A stretch of DNA of 64,000 bases from assembly GCF_036017915.1 (NCBI RefSeq), contig NZ_CP107929.1, positions 4,096,001 through 4,160,000 on the forward strand, written 5' to 3'. This document shows, in pieces, positions 10,634-17,159 of this stretch. Positions within the stretch are counted from its first letter, which is position 1. Every line of letters begins with the position of its first letter. Source of the stretch: Micromonospora sp. NBC_00421 (GTDB lineage: Bacteria; Actinomycetota; Actinomycetes; Mycobacteriales; Micromonosporaceae). The position numbers and the translations under genes are program-made. The notes beneath the pieces are model-generated. The model was not told the DNA's origin. It did no database searches and saw only the letters and a list, made by a program, of their open reading frames with translations.

Positions 10634-11151
10634 TCATCCCTTACGAACCTCGGCCCCGCCGGACAACCCGGCCGGTACCGGCCGGATCGACGGGCCGCCG
10701 AGCCGCCTGTCGACCACCCCCACCACCTGGTCGGCGTGCCCGTAGCCGGACTGCCGCGAGTCGAAGCTGACCGCCGGGTTGTCGCCGAGCAGGAGCAACC
10801 GGCCGGGGGCACCGTCAGGTCGTCCCCGACACCGGGGGCGGCGCGCAGGCCGGGCGGGACCGGCTCACCCGACACGGCCGCCACCCGCTTGACGATCAAC
10901 GGGTGCCCGCCGACCGTGCCGTCCCGTGCGCGGTGCTGACGGCGCAGGACGACGATCTGCCCGGTCCGGAGGTGCTCCGACCGGATCCGGCGGGCCAGCA
11001 CCCGGTCGCCGGAGCGCAGGGTCGGCGCCATGCTGTCGCCGGAGACCGTGACGACGAGCCGACTGCGGCGCAGCCCCACGAGGACGACCGCCGCCGCGAC
11101 CGGCACCGACCCGAGCAGCAACGCGCCGACCGGCCCGGTCACGGCGTCCAC
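10634..11151 (-). pseudogene. signal peptidase I (S26 family) with single-base frameshift
   Basis: From a GTG at 11151 or 11142 the frame encodes a membrane anchor (GALLLGSVPVAAAVVLVG), the catalytic Ser box SGDSMAPTL and the catalytic Lys box VKRVAAVSG. After PP in the C-run complementary to 10804-10808, the frame is lost. Reading one frame over restores the next signal peptidase box GDNPAVSFDSRQSGY, and the gene then ends ...AEVRKG at 10634. Total length is 518 bases, one short of a whole number of codons, so a single C missing from a homopolymer explains everything. It is either a true lesion or a sequencing error. All catalytic residues are otherwise intact. Position beside a small secreted-type peptide gene suggests a dedicated maturation protease. 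Confidence 0.75.
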
Positions 11152-11200
11152 CCCGGCCCGGTCACCGCAACGGGGCGGCACACGTCGACCACCATCGCCG

Positions 11201-11419
11201 TCACCCGGTCCGGGCCGGGAGCCCGTCGTGGTAGCCGTCCGCCTGGAGCCGGAACAGGCGTGCGTAGTGACCGTCATGGCGCATCAGGTCACGATGGGTG
11301 CCGCGTTCTACGATCCGTCCCGCGTCCAGCACCGCGATCGTGTCCGCGTCCCGCACCGCCCCGAGCCGGTGCGAGATCAACAAACTCGTCCGGTCGCCCC
11401 GGCAGCGTCGCAGCCGGCG
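11201..11419 (-). pseudogene. C-terminal remnant of an ABC exporter ATPase
   Basis: About 72 codons encode the end of an MsbA/HlyB-type ATPase: [20 protein letters not shown] with the switch His, then [20 protein letters not shown] and a short tail. Walker A, the signature motif and all membrane helices are missing. The remnant joins a truncated thioredoxin-like gene at about 11.42 kb, in a different reading frame. This is the footprint of a deletion that removed the remainder of an exporter of usually about 600 residues. It cannot be functional alone. Confidence 0.8.
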
Positions 11420-11780
11420 ATGACACCATCGGCTCCGCGCCGTCGTCCCCGACGACCACGGCCACCACCCGTCGCCCGGCTGCCGCCGCCTCGACCACGT
11501 CGGGCAGTTCGTCCCGGCAGGGCGGGCAGTCGGCGGCGAGGAAGACGCAGAGCCCGCCGTCCGGTAGCGACTCCCGGGTCACCGGGGTGCCGTCGACCGC
11601 GTGGGCGGTGAAGCTCCCGACCGGTGCGCCCACCGGCAGCATCCCGTCGGCCGGCAGTTCGGGCAGGGCGGCCAGCCGGGTGGCGTGTTCCCGCACCCGC
11701 CGCACAATTCCCAGACACAGCAACAAATTGACGGCAACAAGTACGCCGACGATGGTGACCGCAGCCGCGAGGAGAAGCAC
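11289..11780 (-). pseudogene. TlpA/thioredoxin-like membrane-anchored thiol oxidoreductase, truncated and fused out of frame to ABC remnant
   Basis: A GTG at 11780 (GGAG about 9 bases upstream) opens a protein with one N-terminal membrane segment (LLLAAAVTIVGVLVAVNLLL), a PVGSFTAHAVDG region typical of TlpA/ResA, and a CPPC redox motif in [14 protein letters not shown]. After [12 protein letters not shown] the thioredoxin homology stops, at the point where the ABC exporter sequence begins in another frame. The remaining codons to the stop at 11289 are out-of-frame ABC DNA. The protein lacks the second half of the thioredoxin fold, including the cis-Pro region. Such oxidoreductases commonly make or isomerise disulfides in exported proteins, fitting the six-cysteine peptide encoded just upstream. 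Confidence 0.7.
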
Positions 11781-11824
11781 CTCACGGCTCCATTCGATGT
11801 CGAAAATGTCGAAACACGGGCTGG

Positions 11825-11867
11825 CCGGGTGGCCACCGGCCCGCAGTCCGGACCGGTGGCCACCCGG
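11825..11867 (-). terminator. strong hairpin between peptide gene and oxidoreductase
   Basis: A perfect 15-bp stem (11825-11839 with 11853-11867, CCGGGTGGCCACCGG) and a 13-nt loop lie 21 bases after the peptide stop and 45 bases before the oxidoreductase start. The layout fits partial termination or transcript stabilisation, giving more peptide mRNA than processing-enzyme mRNA. Confidence 0.6.
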
Positions 11868-11887
11868 TGGTGAACCGACGGTCCGGG

Positions 11888-12103
11888 TCAGCAGCCGCAG
11901 TGGCCGAACTCGATACGCTCGCTACCGTCGCTGCACTTGTAGACGTACTGGGTCCACTTGTGGTTGGTGCTCGCGCAGCCGCTGCTGGAGTTGCCCGTCA
12001 CGCACCGGGTCTTCCAGAAGGTGCAGGTCACGGCGGTGGCTGTGACCTGCGGGGCCACCGCCGCCAGCAGCCGATCGGCAACCACGCTCATCGCTCGTCC
12101 CAT
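11888..12103 (-). CDS. small six-cysteine peptide precursor (71 aa), putative secreted/bacteriocin-like
   Basis: The ATG at 12103 has an excellent ribosome site (GGAAGGAG, 5 bases spacing), which chooses it over upstream ATGs. The N-terminal 24 residues are amphipathic/hydrophobic (MSVVADRLLAAVAPQVTATA) and end in an AxA-like site. The remainder carries Cys 27, 34, 43, 57, 69 and 71 in a polar, aromatic-rich sequence ending GHCGC. An even number of cysteines beside remains of a CPPC oxidoreductase, an ABC exporter and a signal peptidase I suggests a small disulfide-bonded exported peptide. The leader contains Asp and Arg within its hydrophobic stretch, so it is a poor Sec signal and could be a dedicated export leader. 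I do not recognise a named family with confidence; a fulvocin-like Cys-rich bacteriocin cassette is one comparison to test. Confidence 0.6.
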   Translation of the reverse strand: MGRAMSVVADRLLAAVAPQVTATAVTCTFWKTRCVTGNSSSGCASTNHKWTQYVYKCSDGSERIEFGHCGC

Positions 12104-12116
12104 TCCGGCTCCTTCC

Positions 12117-13523
12117 ATCGGGGGCACTCCGCTGCGGCTGGGCCCTCAGCTGGTCGTCCTGTTGTCGGTGCTGGTGCTGGAACGCGGCCGGTCGGTGCCG
12201 GCGGGTCGGCTGGCCGCGGCGCTGTGGGGTGACCCCGTGCCCGACGCCGCCACCGCGACGCTGCGCAGCCACGTCTCCCACCTGCGGCGGGCCCTGGACC
12301 CCGAACGAGGGGGCCGCGACAGTCGGCCGCTGCGCACGGTCGGCAGCGGCGCCGGCGCGGACGTCACGGTGCCGGCCGCTGCCAGCCTGACCGGCGACAG
12401 GGTCGACCGGGCCCGGTCGGCCCTGGCCGAGCTGGCCCGCGCACACCTGGTCAACGAACACCGTCCCGGCCGCTACACCCTGCACGACCTGCTGCGCGCG
12501 TACGCGGTCGAACTGGCCGCCGACGCCCCGGGGCGGACGGCGGCCCGCCGCCGGCTCTTCGACCACTACCTGCACACCGCCGACCGCTTGCTGTGGCCGC
12601 ACCGGGACGCCATCGTCCTCGACCCACCGGACTCCGGCGTGACGGTCGTCACCCCGCAGAGCGACCACGCGGCCACCGGGTGGTTCGCCGCCGAACGACC
12701 CCACCTGGTGGCGGCGGTCGAGGCGGCTGCCGGGACGGGCTTCGACCGGCACGCCTGGCAACTGGCCTGGTGCCTGACCACCTTCTGCAACCGGCAGGGG
12801 CACTGGAACGACGTGACAGTCACCCAGCGGACGGCGCTGCGCTGCGCCGAGCGGATCGCCGATCCGGGCGATGGTCGCGTCGGCGCATCGCGAGCTGTCA
12901 CACGCCCTCAGCGGGCAGAACCGGCACGAGGAATCCTGGGTCCATCTTGAGCAGGCCATGGCGCACTACACGGCGGCCGGGGACCTCGACGGTCAGGGGT
13001 GGACCTGCGTCACCATGGGTTGGGTTTGCGAATATCTCGGCGGCCAGCAGGAGGCGCTCCGGCACGACCTGCGCGCCCTGGAGCTCTTCCGGGCCACCGG
13101 TAACCTCATCGCCCAGGCCAGGGCGTTGAACTCGGTGGGCTGGGACTACGCGCAGCTCGGCGACCACCGGCGGTCGGTCGAGCACTGCCGGGAGGCGCTG
13201 GAGTTACAGCAGCAGCTCGCTGACCGGTCGGGGAGGCGAGTTCGTGGGACAGTCTCGGCTACGCGTACCACCGGCTCGGCGACCACCAGGCGGCGACCCG
13301 CTGCTACCAGCGCTCCCTGGAACTCCACCGGCTGCTCGACCATCGCCTCTTCGAGGCGGAGACACTGCAGCACCTCGGGGACACCCGCGACGCCGCCGGG
13401 GCCACCGAGGCGGCCCGCGCGGCCTGGACGCAGGCGGCGGCCCTCCTCACCCGGATCGACCATCCGCTGAGGGCGATCATCCAGAGCAGGATCGCCGCCC
13501 AGGAACAGTCGGTGCTGTCATGA
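12117..13523 (+). pseudogene. SARP/AfsR-type regulator, degraded (internal deletion and two frameshifts)
   Basis: The first codons, lacking any proper start, encode the winged-helix part of a SARP regulator (GGTPLRLGPQ to TLRSHVSHLRRALDPERGG, ending LRTVGSG). The sequence then jumps directly to the end of an NB-ARC domain (DVTVPAAASL...RYTLHDLLRAYAVELAA), so the BTAD and most of the ATPase (roughly 400 residues) are gone. At about 12870 the frame shifts +1 into TPR repeats (HRELSHALSGQNRHEESWVH onward), and at about 13230 it returns to the first frame for the last TPRs (SLGYAYHRLGDHQAATRCYQ) to the stop at 13521-13523. It is divergent from the peptide gene and was probably its regulator. Confidence 0.8.
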
Positions 13524-13600
13524 TCTCGACTGGTCCGGCAGCGAGGTCAGGCCGGGCACGGCTGCCTTGTTGAGCCCGGCCGGACGGGGCCGGCGGCCCA

Positions 13601-13636
13601 CGGTGACGCCGACGCCGACACTCGTCGGCGTCACCG
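13601..13636. terminator. bidirectional hairpin terminator
   Basis: Perfect 13-bp stem (13601-13613 with 13624-13636, CGGTGACGCCGAC) with a 10-nt loop, between the end of the degraded regulator and the stop of the small minus-strand ORF. Confidence 0.6.
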
Positions 13637-13650
13637 ACGGTGGGTCGGCG

Positions 13651-13740
13651 TCACTGACGGGTGTCCATGGAGGTCTGCAACGCGCGGCGCATCTGCTCGC
13701 GGGCCTCGTCGGTGGTCTCGGTCTTGGGCTTGGTCGCCAT
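13651..13740 (-). CDS. very small ORF (29 aa), hypothetical
   Basis: The ATG at 13740 is preceded by GGAAGGA about 8 bases upstream and opens a 29-residue charged, helical-looking peptide (MATKPKTETTDEAREQMRRA and nine more residues ending TRQ). It is followed at once by the hairpin at 13601-13636, and a LacI-like palindrome lies about 200 bases upstream. The Lys/Glu/Gln-rich composition is unlike random translation of this very GC-rich DNA. It resembles no family I can name. Confidence 0.4.
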   Translation of the reverse strand: MATKPKTETTDEAREQMRRALQTSMDTRQ

Positions 13741-14271
13741 GGCGGTGTCCTTCCAGGGTGCGGGTCACCGGAACAGGTGGCCCTACGGGCGGTCCTGCTG
13801 AGCGCCGGAAGGGCGGCCCGGGATCACCGGAGCGGCTCGCCTGGCAGCGTGAGCCCGGGTCGGTCAGACCCTGGAGGGAGGCGGCGCCGGGTGTGGCACT
13901 ACCGCCCACGACCTGCGTCGCGACGCGACGTCGGCCTTTCCCAAGTTAACGTTTACTTTCCACATGGTGTCCACTCTTCCCGCCATCTGGACCGGTCAGG
14001 AACGACCCGACGCGCGGCCGGCCCGGCGGCCGACCGTCACGCACGAGCCATCGCCAGAGCCGACGAACGGACCACCCCGCCGGCGTGTCTCGCCGCACCG
14101 GGCGGGGCGCACGGGGCGCGGGGCACGGGGCACGCGGGCACGCGGGCATGTCGTCGGCACCCTGGCGGGCCGGGGCGCGGCACAGCGGTGGTCAGTAGGC
14201 TCGGTCGCCTGCCACCGGCTGCCCGGGACCGTCCGCACCACGCCGACTGTCGGACGCCGGGCGGTTGGTGC
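13741..14271. other. 531-bp intergenic region
   Basis: No convincing gene is visible. It holds the ribosome site and probable promoter of the 29-residue ORF, the palindrome at 13943-13958 in a locally AT-rich patch, and a short GGGCACGC-type repeat near 14120-14145. Confidence 0.5.
13943..13958. promoter_or_regulatory. LacI-family-like operator palindrome
   Basis: AAGTTAACGTTTACTT is a 16-bp near-perfect palindrome with a central CG, the usual layout of LacI/GalR-family operators. It sits in an AT-rich island, unusual in this genome, upstream of the 29-residue ORF. No LacI-type regulator is in the window. Confidence 0.4.
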
Positions 14272-14481
14272 TCAGCGGGCCAGGAAGTGCCAGCCCAGCC
14301 ACCACCAGAAGCCGAACAGCCCGATCCGGCCGACCGGCACCGGGCCGACCTCGTACCGCATCACGTAGGCGCAGACGTCGCCCAATGACGGAATCCGGGA
14401 GTCCTCCCGGCGGGAGGCCCATTCGACCGCCGCGAAGAGCACCAGTGAGGCGAGGAAGCCACCGATGGCAAGGGCACGCAT
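14272..14481 (-). CDS. small membrane protein (69 aa), unknown
   Basis: The ATG at 14481 overlaps the stop of the preceding gene (TGATG). The protein has two predicted membrane segments (ALAIGGFLASLVLFAAVEWA and the C-terminal GLFGFWWWLGWHFLA) joined by a conserved-looking loop with YVMRYEVGPVPVGR. This short two-helix architecture resembles uncharacterised actinobacterial membrane proteins of about 70 residues. Translational coupling suggests it works with the 135-residue membrane protein upstream. Function unknown. Confidence 0.7.
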   Translation of the reverse strand: MRALAIGGFLASLVLFAAVEWASRREDSRIPSLGDVCAYVMRYEVGPVPVGRIGLFGFWWWLGWHFLAR

Positions 14482-14888
14482 CACCGGCGCACCAGCCCCC
14501 AGAACGCGGCCAACCAGACGAACCAGGCCGCCGAGCGGACCAGTTCGTCTTCCAGCAGTGGGTCGGCCAGGCGGGAGAAGGTGGGGAACTCGTCCCCGAC
14601 CGACATGACGAAGGTGGCACCTTCCAGGACACCGAACACCGCCGCCGGGAGCAGCCACCACGCGGTGCCCCGACCCAACCGGCGCGGTGCCGGACGGCGC
14701 TGCACGCGGTTGCCGAGGCCGAGCCAGATCAGCGCACCGCCGGTGCCCAACGTCCAGAGGTTGGCCTGGGCGGAGAACGACGGGAACTGCCCACCGACCA
14801 GGGAGATACAGGCCAGCACCGGCACGGTGACCACCGGCCTGTCCCAGGTGCGGGAGACGTCCAGGGCGATCTCGTGCGGCTGCTCCAT
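14481..14888 (-). CDS. membrane protein (135 aa), unknown
   Basis: The ATG at 14888 (GGAGAG nearby) starts MEQPHEIALDVSRTWDRPVV. About three to four hydrophobic segments follow (VVTVPVLACISLVGG, LWTLGTGGALIWLGLG, WWLLPAAVFGVLEGATF, SAAWFVWLAAFWGLV). It is coupled by TGATG to a 69-residue membrane protein, and the pair lies immediately downstream of the DHH phosphatase, ending the rimP-to-DHH block. I do not recognise a family. Confidence 0.65.
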   Translation of the reverse strand: MEQPHEIALDVSRTWDRPVVTVPVLACISLVGGQFPSFSAQANLWTLGTGGALIWLGLGNRVQRRPAPRRLGRGTAWWLLPAAVFGVLEGATFVMSVGDEFPTFSRLADPLLEDELVRSAAWFVWLAAFWGLVRR

Positions 14889-14907
14889 CGTCCGATTCTC
14901 TCCGGGC

Positions 14908-16008
14908 TCACCGTGTGCGGGAAGACCGACACCCGTCGGCATCGGCACGGCCGGCAGTCAACGCCCCGTCCAACTCCGCCTTGATCAGGGCCATGACCTG
15001 GTCGGCGTCACCGCGTCCGGTGAAACCGGCGGCGAAACGGTGACCTCCGCCACCAAGCGCCACCGCCACGGCGCTGACGTCGACGGCACCCTTGCTCCGC
15101 ATCGACACCGCCCACTCGTCCGGCCCGACCTGCTTGAGCACGCACGCGACGTCCGCCTCGGCGGTGCAACGCACCGAGTCGATCAGCGACTCCAGCACGT
15201 ACGGCCGCTGGTCGTGCCGGGCCAGGTCGTCGAGGGTGGCGTCGGTCCAGACCAGACCGTGTCCGGCAGCGGCCGCCGGTTCGAGCCGGGCCCGGCCCAG
15301 CACCTCACCGAAGAGCCGGACCGCACCGAACGGCCGGGTGTCGAAGACCTCGCGGGAGATGTCGCCGGGGCGCAGGCCGGTGGCGAGCAGTCGGGCGGCG
15401 AGCCGGTGCACCTCGGGGGTGGTCGCCGCGAACCGGAACGAGCCGGTGTCGGTGGTCAGCGCTACGTAGAGGCCCGCCGCGATCTCCGCGTCCAACGGCA
15501 CGTCGAGCCGGGCGAGCAGCTGTTCGGCGACGACCGAGGTGGCCGCCGCCCCCGGGTCCACCAGATGCACCGCACCGAAGCCGGTGTTCGAGGCATGGTG
15601 GTCGAGGACCACAGCAGTGCCGGCGGTGTCGAGCCGGTCGACCAGGTCACCGAGACGCGACTCACTCGCGGCGTCGAAGCAGACGACGAGATCCGGATCC
15701 GGGTACGCCTCGGCCGCCGGCACCAGCAGGTCGATGCCGGGCAGCCAGCGGAACGGCTCCGGCACCTCGGGCGGCCCCGGGAAGGTCGCCTGCAACCGGC
15801 GTACGCCGAGCCGCCGCAGGCCCAGTCCGAAGCCGAGCATGCTGCCCAGCGCGTCACCGTCCGGGTTGACGTGACAGATCAGCAGCACCCTGGCGTCGGC
15901 CGGCAGGCCACGTACCGCCGCGACGGCGGCAGCCCAGTCGTCCTCACCGGGGCCGGCGGACGGCGACCCGGCGCGGATCCCGCCGGCCGTGCCCGGGGCG
16001 GCTGTCAC
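14908..16008 (-). CDS. DHH/DHHA1 phosphoesterase (NrnA-like nanoRNase / pAp phosphatase)
   Basis: The 366-aa protein shows motif I CHVNPDGDALGS, the metal-binding DHH motif VVLDHHASN, and the C-terminal DHHA1 motif GGGGHRFAAGF. Members degrade short oligoribonucleotides and dephosphorylate 3'-phosphoadenosine 5'-phosphate or cyclic dinucleotides; actinobacterial relatives next to rbfA act on both classes. The GTG at 16008 overlaps the rbfA stop (GTGA), so the two are translationally coupled. The N-terminal 24 residues are Ala/Gly/Pro-rich and not conserved. Confidence 0.92.
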   Translation of the reverse strand: MTAAPGTAGGIRAGSPSAGPGEDDWAAAVAAVRGLPADARVLLICHVNPDGDALGSMLGFGLGLRRLGVRRLQATFPGPPEVPEPFRWLPGIDLLVPAAEAYPDPDLVVCFDAASESRLGDLVDRLDTAGTAVVLDHHASNTGFGAVHLVDPGAAATSVVAEQLLARLDVPLDAEIAAGLYVALTTDTGSFRFAATTPEVHRLAARLLATGLRPGDISREVFDTRPFGAVRLFGEVLGRARLEPAAAAGHGLVWTDATLDDLARHDQRPYVLESLIDSVRCTAEADVACVLKQVGPDEWAVSMRSKGAVDVSAVAVALGGGGHRFAAGFTGRGDADQVMALIKAELDGALTAGRADADGCRSSRTR

Positions 16009-16484
16009 CGTCGGTCCGTCGCTGACGCGTCGGTGTCGACGGCTTCGTCCTCCGCGTCGTCGTCCTCTTCGTCGACCCGGTACGGCTGGGCGTCACCCGC
16101 GTACTTCGCCTGGGCGGCCAGCCGCTGCACCTCGGCGTCGGCGTTGCGGGCCTGGGCGAGCAGGTCGTCGATCTGCTTGACCTGGTCCTGCACGTCGTCC
16201 AGGGCGAAGGTCAACGAGGGTGAGTGACGCAGCCCGAGGGCCTTGCCGACGGTGCTGCGCAGCATCCCCTTGGCGCTCTCCAGCGCGGCGGCGGTGCTGG
16301 CCTGGGCCGTCGCGTCGCCGAGCACTGTGTAGAAGACGGTGGCGTCGCGCAGGTCGGCGGTGATCCGGGCGTCGGTGATGGTCACCATCCCGAGCCGGGG
16401 GTCCTTGATCTGGCTCCGCACCACCGAAGCGACCAGTTCGCGAATCCGCTCCGCGTGCCGGCGAACCTTGGCCGGATCAGTCAT
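16005..16484 (-). CDS. rbfA: 30S ribosome-binding factor A
   Basis: RbfA assists late maturation of 16S rRNA in the small subunit. The 159-aa protein has the KH-like core beginning RRHAERIRELVASVVRSQIKDPRLGMVTI and the usual acidic C-terminal tail (DEEDDDAEDEAVD). The ATG at 16484 has GGAGG with 7 bases spacing, so the GTG nine bases upstream was rejected. Confidence 0.96.
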   Translation of the reverse strand: MTDPAKVRRHAERIRELVASVVRSQIKDPRLGMVTITDARITADLRDATVFYTVLGDATAQASTAAALESAKGMLRSTVGKALGLRHSPSLTFALDDVQDQVKQIDDLLAQARNADAEVQRLAAQAKYAGDAQPYRVDEEDDDAEDEAVDTDASATDRR

Positions 16485-16662
16485 GTCCCCCACCTCCAGG
16501 GCGTTCCTTCCGCAGCCGGAGCAGCAGCGCCGAACGCCACCGAACCCCGACCACCCAACACCCGAACACTACCCGCGCCCCGCCCCCACCCCGCCCCCAC
16601 CCACCCACCCCCACCCACCCCGCTCCCCACCCGACTCCACCTCCCCACCCACCCCCCGTACC

Positions 16663-16732
16663 GCCTCGGTGATCAAGAGGTTTGCGTCAGCTTTGATCTT
16701 CAGACTGACGCAAACCTCTTGATCACCGAGGC
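16663..16732. repeat. 28-bp perfect inverted repeat (GATCAAGAGGTTT family)
   Basis: Arms 16663-16690 and 16705-16732 are perfectly complementary over 28 bases (core CGGTGATCAAGAGGTTTGCG) with a 14-nt loop. A C-rich CCCACCC tract precedes it (about 16560-16660) and a G-rich tract follows (16738-16790). It lies 45 bases beyond the DUF503 stop, so it may terminate that gene, but related copies near 57.8 kb mark it as a dispersed element. Confidence 0.85.
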
Positions 16733-16776
16733 CAGGCGGACCGGGAGACGGCCGGGTGGGGGGCGGGGGTGGGGGG

Positions 16777-17070
16777 TCAGGTTTCGGGGGTGTGGAGGTG
16801 GCGGCGGACGGAGAGGAGGTCGACTTCGGGGCGGTCGGCGACCAGTCGTTCGCAGGAGTCGAGCACATCGCGGACGTGAGCCGCCTCGGCGGCCACCACG
16901 GCCACCCCGATCTCGGCCCGACCGTGCAGGTCGAGCGCGCCCACCTCGGCGGCCGACACCTCGAAGCGGCGTAGTGCCGCCACGATCGGCCGGACATACG
17001 ATCTCTTTGCCTTGAGCGATCGGGAGTCGCCCGGCAGGAGCAGGTCGAAGAGTGCGGTTCCGGTATACAT
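16777..17070 (-). CDS. DUF503 (YlxP-like) protein
   Basis: The 97-aa protein begins MYTGTALFDLLLPGDSRSLKAKRSYVRPI, the conserved DUF503 N-terminus, and continues with the GRAEIGVAVVAAEA strand region. YlxP-type proteins lie between infB and rbfA in many Gram-positive bacteria and are implicated in ribosome assembly; the exact role is unproven. A 19-bp hairpin separates it from infB. Confidence 0.92.
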   Translation of the reverse strand: MYTGTALFDLLLPGDSRSLKAKRSYVRPIVAALRRFEVSAAEVGALDLHGRAEIGVAVVAAEAAHVRDVLDSCERLVADRPEVDLLSVRRHLHTPET

Positions 17071-17101
17071 CGCCCCGGACGTTACGGAACCACCCCGGAC
17101 A

Positions 17102-17143
17102 TGCTCAAGGGGTTTACGCCGGAAGGCGTAAACCCCTTGAGCA
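17102..17143 (-). terminator. infB downstream terminator, 19-bp perfect stem
   Basis: Arms 17102-17120 and 17125-17143 (TGCTCAAGGGGTTTACGCC) pair perfectly across a 4-nt loop (GGAA on the plus strand, TTCC on the transcribed strand). It lies 16 bases after the infB stop, ahead of DUF503 on the same strand, so it should limit read-through into DUF503-rbfA. Confidence 0.75.
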
Positions 17144-17159
17144 CTGTGTCAGCCTCGGA

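Noticed and set aside
9253..11277. A 674-residue ORF apparently fusing signal peptidase I to a MATE transporter
   Set aside because: The fusion exists only because a one-base shift in the signal peptidase gene reads into the MATE frame; the correct peptidase frame continues to its own stop at 10634 and MATE has its own ATG starts.
11888..12103. Lanthipeptide or lasso peptide precursor
   Set aside because: No LanB/LanC/LanM, lasso cyclase or leader protease of those classes nearby; the neighbours indicate disulfide formation and signal-peptidase-type processing instead.
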